Assembly (NCBI GenBank): GCA_020205615.1
Contig: CM035163.1
Coordinates: 50,004,920 to 50,068,919 of the forward strand
Direction: 5' to 3'
DNA: 64,000 nt
Source of the DNA: Panax quinquefolius
Taxonomy: Eukaryota > Streptophyta > Magnoliopsida > Apiales > Araliaceae
Shown: positions 56,154 through 64,000 of the stretch, one piece after another
Layout: each line of letters opens with the position of its first letter
Position numbering within the stretch: position 1 is the stretch's first letter
Made by a program: the position numbers and the translations under genes
Notes under the pieces: generated by a model
Seen by the model: the letters and a program-made list of their open reading frames with translations, nothing else
The model's database searches: none
What the model was told of the DNA's origin: nothing

Positions 56154-58533
56154 TGTCGACATCGAGATTTTTACTGTCCCTTTTCTGTTCTTGTCTTTTT
56201 GTGTTCTCATGTTAGGTGAAATTTGTTTGAAAAAACAAGTTGTGAAAAGGTCCGACATGTATATGTCGATGATTGGACTGTAAGAGTCGCCAGTTGGTAT
56301 TTTTAAATGGTTGCACCAACTCAACCGAGAAAAGGTTTGCACATTGACCAAGTGATGTAACACTGCTAAACTGGTATATGAAACCGAGATTCATTAGGGT
56401 CCGGGGGCTTGATTATGCGGAAGGAAGGTGTTAGGCACCCCCGACATCCGTGATACCACGGTGACCGCCACTTTTCAATTAAACTGTTATATGAATGTGT
56501 GTGTGTGTGTGTAGGTCAATGTGCAGTTATTTGGAAGAAGTGCTATGCCTCGTTCGCACCTATATAGAAAGGGTTTAAATTTGTACAAAAGTTTAGTTTT
56601 AACAAGATATAGAAATGATGTTTTGTAAAAGAGGTTTTTCAAACCCTTATGCTCAATAGTAATTGAGGCCTTTGATACTTCCATTTTATTAAGTGTTCGG
56701 CTTGATTGTTTTTATTTTTGAGATGCGAAGCATCTTCGAGAAAATAATATACATAGCAGTGTCGAACTCCTTATGGGCATGAGAGTCATCTAAGGAAATT
56801 CAAACACCGTGAATAATTTACAAGCTGATTACAGCTGAAAATGTCCATCACGGGAACTGAATCTAGATTCAAAAGACTGAATCTGTGATCACATGATTCC
56901 TAGGCTCACATGATGTCGCAGTTTATATGAAAGTTGTAAGCAGTTATATATATAAAAGCTGTAAATATATATATATACAGACGATCAACCACCACGAAGC
57001 GAACTTCATAGGGGACTGGAAATGTAAATATATAAAAGCAGTAAATATATATAGAGAGACAATCGACCGCTACGAAGCAACTCCATGGGGGATTAGAAAA
57101 GTAAATAAAGCAATAAATACAATCTACCGCCACGAAGTAAACTCCAGGCGAGAAAAAATATAAATAAAGCAATAAAAGGCCACGAAGTAAACTCCAGGCC
57201 TGACAAAAATGTAAATATATATATAACAGCGGTAAACGCACCGGATATTATATCCAGGCTCAATCAAACAGAGTTTGATGGTAATAATATATATATAAGC
57301 AGTAAATGCTCTGGGCTCATCGAACAGAGTTCAAAAATAGTTTATATATATATAAGTAATAAAAACCCACAGATTGAAGTCTGAGCATACACACGCAACA
57401 CGACTCTCAACGTGAAGAACGGTGTGTGCATAGTAGTGGAGAAAGGCTTTAGGAAATGTAAGAAGACTTACAATGGACTTCCAAAGAAGACTTCAATAGC
57501 TTTAAGTGGATGAACACTCGGCTCCCGCCGGTAAAATCTAGCAAAGTATAAGCTTACAAGTGTTTAAAATGAGAAAGCACTCAGTTTATAGTGTGTATAG
57601 AGCAAATTGGACAGGGCTTCCTCACATTTTTTCTCTTATAAATGGCCACCCCAAGCCCTCTATTTATAGAAGGGGAGAGCATAGTGTACTGCTGATACCG
57701 CAGATGCACCAAATGTTGTCCGGGGTTCGTCTGCTCATGGTCCCTGTCATCTCAAAGTACGTGCACGCATGCAACGTGATGTCCTCTCAAACTTTTAGAA
57801 CTTCAATCTGGGCATCCGATTAAGGTGTATAAGACCTATTTTGGAGTGTTGTTGTTGAGAGCTACACAAATGACATGGGATTAGAGGTTGTAAGAAGTCA
57901 GGAAGATGGGACCATGCCCTTGGTCTTCAAGCTTCAAATTCAATCCGGTGTGTTATCCTGTGTAGTAGTCACTCGGGATTAGAGCAATTTGTTCTTGTAG
58001 GACACTAATGTGTAGAATGTATGTTAAAATGTTGTTGAGACGACACAATGTGGGATCGAGATGGAAAAATAACGATTTTACCCCTTATCGGGGTAATCTC
58101 CGGTTTGAGCTGATTTAGAAATTGTTGCTTAGGGTTATCTCTGAGATTGGACTGCTGCAAGTACTGGATGTCCTCAGGGTTATCTTTAAGGTGTGCCTGA
58201 CCTCCCGGGGTTATCTCTGGGTTTGGGACTGAGTGCCTCGAGGTTATTTTCGAGGTTAAAGCTGATTGCTGGGGGTTGAAACAAGCATTTCTGGGGTCAT
58301 CTCCGGAACTGCGACTGCATTCCTCGGGGTTATCTCTGAGGTTAAGGCTAAAACTCCCGGTGTTGTTTTCAGGATTAGAATTGAGTATATTGGGGTTGTC
58401 TCTGAGATGGAACTACCTTCTCCGGTATTATTTCCAGGATTGAGTTGAGTTGTCCTCCAGGGTTATCTCTAAAAGATGATTCTGCCCTCCTGCACATGTT
58501 AGTAACAGGAATGAAAAATTTCGAGTGTCTACA
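56154..58533 (-). repeat. 5' LTR of the Ogre-like element
   Basis: 2,380 bp, minus strand TGTAGACACTCG...GATGTCGACA. It contains the GGTTATCTC minisatellite (58090-58480), TATA box 57660-57668, an AT-rich tandem array (56930-57370) and a GT microsatellite near 56500. Confidence 0.92.
57660..57668 (-). promoter_or_regulatory. TATA box of the Ogre-like 5' LTR
   Basis: Minus strand TATAAATAG within CTTC-TATAAATAG-AGGGC, about 870 bp into the LTR. Confidence 0.65.
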
Positions 58534-59245
58534 CTCGCTCATGCATAAGACATGCCCTGCAGACAAGACATCACCAAGAGCTTCGCCCATCAAGAATCTC
58601 GCCCATCGCCAGCTCATACCGTCCGACTCCGCCACTGAACCCCAAACGAAGTCTCAGATTCTATCATGTTGTGGTGCATGGCGTTATCCACCTGAGGCAC
58701 CTCACCTGCTTTATTCTCCACCATGGCAGCCTCTTGGGAGCTTATTTTGTTAGTCAGTTCACTCCCATGGATATCTCTTCCTTTTTCGACATTGATCTCT
58801 AAAAAGTCCTCACTAAGAAGAGATCTCTAGGATTGAATCTCCCTAATCACTATGGAACAAGTGAGATCAAGAGCAGGATGCAAAACCCCCAAATTTATAA
58901 CCTAGGTTCTTCAAGAATAAGAGAGAAGGAGTCCCACAAACCAAAGGAGTTTACCTAAAAAGGGGGAGGTCACAAATTAAAAGGAATTTCCAAGGAAATC
59001 GGATTTAAAGGTACTTTTACTGTTTAAATCATAACTTTTGATCCGTAACTCCGATCAGGGCCCGTAATATATCAAAATGACCGTATCAACGGGCTCTACA
59101 AAAGTCGTGGCCTATGGCCATGATATATGCTGTTATATGCCCGAAAAAGCCTTAGAAGTGCATATTTTGGCCTCCTAAAGTTTTTCCAATTTTGTTAAAT
59201 TTAAACCGAATGCCCTCCTCTCCAAGTTCAGTTGGACGTGGGTCA
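58534..59245. other. Tat element resumes: 3' noncoding region
   Basis: Starts with the CTCGC duplication and continues outer Tat sequence. On the minus strand it may hold the first exon(s) or promoter of the antisense gene: a short open stretch starts at an ATG near 58726 (MVENKAGEVPQVDNAM), but its link to the domain at 11434 is not shown. The rest is noncoding. Confidence 0.5.
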
Positions 59246-59260
59246 TTGGGGGGAAAATGA
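59246..59260 (+). other. Polypurine tract of the Tat element
   Basis: ATTGGGGGGAAAA directly before the 3' LTR start TGATGGGTC at 59261. Confidence 0.85.
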
Positions 59261-59697
59261 TGGGTCTAGTCCAAGGATCTAGCTCATCTCATAAACCCAA
59301 TATGGAATATAGGACCAAGTTCAAGGAGTCTGGCGAGCCCAACAAATGTGGTCCATCATGGTTGGGTTAATTGAGCTCGTCAGTAATAAGTTATGCACGC
59401 CCACATCATGAAGGAAGTGGTCATGCCTCGTCCCCGGATCTCACGGATAGCACGTCAACCATCTTATACGTTAGGAAGAGATTGAGAGCTCCACTAAAGT
59501 AGTGGTTTTAGTGGCTACATGTCCACCCCAAAACTGTCACGGGGTCGCTATAAAGTGTACGCCTCACCATCACTTGAAAAAAACTCACTTTTGTACCATT
59601 CTCCTTTCTCTTTAAGCTTGTAATCTTTGTACTCTTTCCAACACACTTGACATAATATAAGGGCTGGCGACTAGAGCCATTCAAAAGTAGAATAGGT
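59261..59697 (+). repeat. 3' LTR of the Tat element, truncated
   Basis: Matches 3111 to about 3548 of the 5' LTR, then stops; the last 105 bp are missing and gag-protease sequence follows. TATA-like CTATAAAGTG near 59548. Confidence 0.88.
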
Positions 59698-60018
59698 ATA
59701 GGCTCTCATGAGGATTCACAAAAGGGGGAGAGTCGATGTCTGCCATAAAGGCACATGCCAGAAAACTAAGGCACCCCGACGAGGGGCGCCCATCCAAGAT
59801 TCCCGGACAAGATGCCAGTGAAGTCATATCCTTCTTAAATGAGGACTTGAAGGGGATTCATCACCCACACGATGACCCCCTAGTGCTTACCATGACTATG
59901 ACCAATTTTTAAGTACGCAGAATCCTAGTGGACAGTGGCAGCTCTGCCGATATCTTGTTCGTAGAAGCTTATGACAAGCTCAACCTGGGCAGGGAGATAT
60001 TGCAGCCTATCAGGTCAT
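59698..60018 (+). pseudogene. Duplicated Tat gag-protease fragment
   Basis: Corresponds to about 5163-5478 of the Tat element, including the protease active site (VDSGSSADIL, near 59930), with several substitutions and a stop near 59910. It stops at CAGGTCA. Because it follows an LTR in element order, it looks like the remnant of a second, internally deleted tandem copy. Confidence 0.82.
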
Positions 60019-61972
60019 ATCAAAGTTGAGGTTCGGCACCAGCCGAAACCCATGTGATATGCTAATATTTTAATGTAAAGACTGATACTTTAAACCACGT
60101 GTAACTTGTGTGATTAGGTTGAAAGTAATATGCAAACAAGCCAATCTTGTTTGATGATAAAGCATATACTTTGTAACAATCTTATTTATTTATTAATTAA
60201 AAGTATTAATTTATTAAAGGCTTTTAATTATCTACATGATGTTGCTTTATAATATGTGATAAACCCATAGTTTTAAAAAATGATTTTAGAATAATGGTGA
60301 TGATCATTCTAATGAGATCTAAATTCTTAGAAAGCTTAAAACTAAAATAGTTCCCAATCGTTGGATTACTAAATTGGGGATTAGTGAATCCGGATAGATT
60401 GGTACATACGTTGCTTGCCCATTGGATGAGGATTATTGATCTCATGATTATTAGGTGCTTATTGGAGAATAAGTACACTGAACGTGGCTCGCTAAGGAAT
60501 ACTTAATAGAGTTTTACTTGCATGTCAATAGGAATTCATGTAGTTATAGTAGTACAAGTGATCCTTGGACTTGAGATCATCATAGTATCATGCGTATGAT
60601 GGGTTATACTTTGACTTATTCCTTAAGACCCTTAGGGTATATAAAAGGGTATGCTTGGGTATAACAAGTTATACATGGAGATAATGTATGATCAATAAAG
60701 AATCTACCGCTTCTAGTAAAAGAAGAGAAATATCCTATGTGATTCGATAAATGACAACCTAGTAGTCCTTGGCCAAGGCAAAATGAAATTAGAAAGGAGT
60801 TTCTAATTTGCATTATTTGGAGTTGTGCATTTAAGAGTTGAATTACATATAATTAAATAAAATAAGACTTGACAGTAATTACATGTTTTATATTTAATTG
60901 GGACATCGTATGGTGGAATGATTGAATTGTACGGTAACTATTTACTCAAAGGTTCTGTTATGATTAATGTTAAAATCTATATTATCAGGAAAGTCGTTAA
61001 TCGCTAGGGAGGCTTATCCCTATTGTAGAATAAATATTATTTATTTAAATAAATTAATAGTTTAATTTATTTATTTAAATAAGATTAAAATTATTATAAT
61101 TGATTTATTCACAACCGGTTTAATATGGAGAACCTAAAGGGTCACACCATAAAAGGAAGAATAATTATTTAAGAAGCAAATGGCATAATCGTAATAATAA
61201 GTTAAGTATATTTTATTTAATCTATGGTAATTGAATAAATTAATTAGCTTAATATTTATTATTTAATATTTTGGAAATATTAAATATAAATTAATAAAAA
61301 AGTCTTATTATTATTATTACTATTATTATTATTATTTAATTCCTAAAGGAGTTTGAGAATTAATTAATAAAAGTACTCTCATATATCCTAATAAGATTAG
61401 GAGGCTAATTAATTAAAAGAGTTTAATTAATTATTCCTAATAAGATTGGGAGCCTAATTAATTAAAGGTGTTTAATTAATTAAAATAAAAACTAATTCCT
61501 TAATTATTAAGGAGGGTTGCCTACATCTATAAATAAGGAGAGTCTTATTATGGGTGTGAGGTTGTTGACTTTTTTACAACAGATATAATTTTAATAGTTG
61601 GGATAGTACACCATTTTCTATGAGAGATAGAAAAACTATAGTTTTGCCAAATACCTATCTTCTTGAATCTTTCTTCTTCCTTGGTGGATCACCTCTAGAG
61701 GCCAAACACTTAGTGGCTAACATTGATCAAAAAAAAGGAACAAAACCCGGTGGATTCAAGTTGAACGCGAAAGGATTTAGAGGTGAACTTGTACTTGAGG
61801 AAGCTCGAATCTTCAAGGGTATAATTATTGTTCTTTATCATTTCATTTAATTAATAATTGTGCATAAAGGATGATCCGGGTATATGGTTTATAAATTTTA
61901 AAACTCTTTTTCATCACGTTTCCGCTTTCTTTGTGGACTTTGATTGCATTCATGAATATTACAAACCTAACA
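60019..61972 (+). repeat. Probable copia-type LTR, 5' end unclear
   Basis: The right end, CCTAACA, is followed by GTGGTATCAAAGCC, the usual LTR-primer junction of copia (SIRE/Maximus-type) elements. A TATA-like TATAAATAA is at 61528-61536. The left end lacks TG near the Tat junction at 60018, so it may be truncated. TAATTAATTAAA-rich repeats occur at 61370-61490. Small frames here (61620-61850) have no recognisable motif. Confidence 0.5.
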
Positions 61973-61973
61973 G

Positions 61974-61985
61974 TGGTATCAAAGC
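61974..61985 (+). other. Primer-binding site of the copia-type element
   Basis: TGGTATCAAAGC, one mismatch from the initiator-Met complement, one base after CCTAACA. Confidence 0.7.
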
Positions 61986-62230
61986 CAAACTTTTATGTGA
62001 ATTATTAATTGTTTTGATTTAATATATGTGTTGATATGTGTTTAGAATAATTTAATTGGACATAATTTGTTGTATAAAATTTATTTAAAAAAAAGGATTC
62101 GCGAATCATGTTTTTCAAAAACCGTTGATCCTGTACATGCAGATATGTTTAGTTATAATAGTTATATTATATATGATATAATATATAGTTATATTATCTC
62201 TGCAGTATGATTTTGTTATCCCTAATATGG

Positions 62231-62280
<50 letters not shown>

Positions 62281-63327
62281 CTTAATAATTTTATAATTAA
62301 AATAAAAGTTTATTTTAATCTTAAAATAAAAAAGGTTTATTTTAATTTTAAAATTAAATTTCATGCTAACTAATTAGAGTTGGAATAGGATTCCATGATA
62401 ACTAATTGGAGTTGAAATCGATTCATGTTTCCTTAATTAAAGGAGTTTATTTAGACATGGAATAAGATTTCATATTATTCAAAATAAAGGAGTTTATTTG
62501 TGAATAGGAAGAGAATCAGTATTTTCTTAAATAAAGGAGTTTATTTAGATATGGAATAAGATTTTATATTATTCAAAATAAAGAAGTTTATTTGTGAATA
62601 GGAAAAAGAATTCGTGTTTCCTTTAATAAAGAGAGTTTTTTACTTGGAATTGGATTCCATAATTAATTAAAATAAATGAGTTTATTTTGATTAAAGATTT
62701 TGATTAAAATAAAATATTTATTTTATTCAAAATAGGATAAATTAAAATAAAATAGGTTTATTTTATTTAAATTTGGATTAAAATAAAGGAGTTTATTTTG
62801 ATTCAAAATTAGATTTTATGCCAACTGAATTTACCCATTAAATGATATCAATATATATATTGAATGTTTATTATTCATGAGATGAATGTTATTTTATTGA
62901 TGCATATGGTTATGTGTATGATAATAAATGGGATTGATTATGGACCATTGACCAATGTGATTGGATTTTACTTGGATGCGTGAATGTGTGAGTTTTATTA
63001 AATAGGGTCTGAGTACCTCGTCTTCTCTAATTTTTTTTAATGTAAATTCTAACTCCCTCCTATGTACTTCCCCTTGACTGCTGATCAAGGTTTCTATTTA
63101 TTTTAAATAGTTTTGTAATAAAAATAGTTAGAATTAATTTTGAAGAATTGGAGCAAGGAGCGCTTGAAGACCCGTTTGTAATGGAGCCCGGGATTTAAAT
63201 GTAATAGTTATATTTAAATTTAAATCTTTCACCGTAGGTTTGACCTCTTGGTTCACTTGATGGCTCTAGTGAACCAGAGTAGAATAAAGTTCATAATCAA
63301 TCAAGGGTAGAATATAGCGTGTCCATA

Positions 63328-63328
<1 letters not shown>
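61986..63328 (+). repeat. Noncoding region with AAATAAAGGAGTTTATTT array
   Basis: No gag follows the primer site. The segment 62340-62800 holds about eight AAATAAA-GGAG-TTTATTT units, each a small potential stem-loop, with a higher-order period near 110 bp (TATGGAATAAGATTT(C/T)ATATTATTC). A TA tract is at 62233-62275. No gene is supported. Confidence 0.65.

Positions 63329-63410
<82 letters not shown>
63329..63410. repeat. Long TA microsatellite
   Basis: About 41 uninterrupted TA units, the longest simple repeat in the window. Confidence 0.95.
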
Positions 63411-63413
<3 letters not shown>

Positions 63414-63449
63414 TCTTCCATAGCAAAACCAGTTCTTTATGGGGTATCG

Positions 63450-64000
63450 TGTAACACCCCTTTTTGGATAGTTGATAAACTTATTGGAAGGTGAGATTGA
63501 AACATAATATACCCGGTAGTAATAACTTGTACCGGCTTTTATTTTAATATGAGGACCCCACCATAGTCAACATGTTGTCAGTTTGTTTAACTAAAACGAA
63601 TTTTTAATATTAAATAATACGAATAAGTACAACACATGCAAACATATAAAAAAAAAATCCAAACCGTAACAAGCTCTTACGGCTTGTAAAAAAAAAAAAA
63701 AAAAATTACCAACCGGCACAACCTCTTACGGCTTGTATAAAAATCAAATAGTGGCACAAGTTCTTTATTTGCTATTTTTTATAACAATATTTGTTATTTT
63801 ATAAAAATAAATATTTTTATAAAAACAAATATTTTTATAATAACAAATAAAGAATATAAAATATTTTATAAAAACAAATATTTTATAACAAATGTTTTTA
63901 TAACAAATGTTTTTATATAAAATAATTTATAACAAATGTTTTTATAAAAAATAATTTATAACAAATGTTTTTATAACATATTTTATAACAAAAATAAAAA
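63450..64000 (+). repeat. Start of another gypsy-type LTR
   Basis: TGTAACACCCC at 63450 is a typical gypsy LTR start. It is followed by two copies of CTCTTACGGCTTGTA (around 63670 and 63725), a poly-A run (63688-63706) and AT-rich units of ATAACAAATGTTTTTATAA to the window end. The element continues outside. Confidence 0.5.

Larger units (their letters stand above)
11693..58533 (-). mobile_element. Ogre-like Tat retrotransposon, 46.8 kb with nested insertions
   Basis: A minus-strand element with 5' LTR 56154-58533, primer site 56134-56151, gag, protease, RT, RNase H, second RNase H, integrase, a plus-strand (antisense) gene cluster, polypurine tract 18194-18210 and 3' LTR 11693-18193. Both ends are TG...CA and are flanked by the exact 5-bp duplication CTCGC (11688-11692 and 58534-58538), which proves one insertion event. 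Removing the four directly nested elements leaves about 19.7 kb, in the size range of Ogre elements. I see no extra ORF1 between the primer site and gag. Gag, G-patch-like region, second RNase H and candidate intron before RT fit Ogre. Confidence 0.9.
3111..59697 (+). mobile_element. Tat-lineage Ty3/gypsy element, host of the nest
   Basis: A plus-strand LTR retrotransposon made of 5' LTR 3111-3653, primer site 3657-3674, gag, protease, RT, RNase H, a second RNase H and integrase to 9286, an antisense extra gene 9510-11434, then (after the 46.8-kb Ogre-like insertion) polypurine tract 59246-59260 and a truncated 3' LTR 59261-59697. The second RNase H between RT-RNase H and integrase and the absence of a chromodomain place it in the Tat lineage. 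Net length is about 9.7 kb. Stops and frameshifts in gag and pol show it is dead. The outer target duplication cannot be seen because the 3' LTR is rearranged. Confidence 0.88.

Noticed and set aside
58375..58635. 86-codon minus-strand ORF
   Set aside because: It spans the Ogre LTR end and Tat sequence across the CTCGC duplication, so it is a junction artefact.
61620..61850. 76-codon ORF in the copia-type LTR
   Set aside because: No recognisable motif, and it sits between a TATA-like box and the LTR end, so it is most likely leader sequence.

Overview
This is repeat-rich intergenic DNA from a flowering plant nuclear genome, probably a eudicot. The evidence is plant-type Ty3/gypsy lineages (Tat/Ogre with a second RNase H, and chromodomain-bearing Tekay-like chromoviruses), initiator-Met tRNA primer sites, AT-rich noncoding DNA and many TA microsatellites. 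I found no single-copy host gene, tRNA gene, rRNA gene or CRISPR array. All recognisable coding sequence belongs to transposable elements and carries stops and frameshifts.

The window is a Russian-doll nest. Five insertions can be delimited to the base by 5-bp target-site duplications (TSDs), four of them exact. Level 1 is a plus-strand Tat-lineage element (LTR 3111-3653, body to 11692, resuming at 58539, 3' LTR 59261-59697). Level 2 is a minus-strand Ogre-like Tat element (11693-58533, TSD CTCGC) with LTRs of about 2.4 kb. Level 3 is four insertions into the Ogre-like element: a 4.0-kb solo LTR (12172-16172, TSD GGTTT); Tekay-1 on the plus strand (23135-36257, TSD CATTA); Tekay-2 on the minus strand (38149-46670, TSD GTACC); and a 1.5-kb LTR-like insertion (51732-53226, TSD CCTCT/CCTTT). 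Level 4 is a 3.2-kb LTR-like insertion inside Tekay-1 (29045-32237, TSD AGTAG) with unusual 243-bp inverted termini. With the insertions removed, the Ogre-like element is about 19.7 kb and the host Tat element about 9.7 kb.

Left flank (1-3110): a truncated minus-strand gypsy gag with its primer site and probable LTR, cut by the start of another LTR; then a candidate CACTA DNA transposon and AT-rich filler. Right flank (59698-64000): a duplicated gag-protease fragment fused to the Tat 3' LTR, a probable copia-type LTR with primer site, arrays of small stem-loop repeats, long TA tracts and the start of another gypsy LTR at 63450.

The most interesting biology is antisense coding. Both Tat-lineage elements carry, between integrase and 3' LTR and on the strand opposite gag-pol, an extra gene with candidate introns. 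In the outer element it encodes a domain resembling the 'putative gypsy type transposon' family (PF04195), then a proline-rich linker and a coiled coil. In the Ogre-like element it encodes a plant-mobile-domain-like protein, then a second domain with an LTPTLEEY motif, and a coiled coil displaced 13 kb away by Tekay-1. Extra antisense ORFs are known in this lineage; having two different versions nested in one locus allows a direct comparison.
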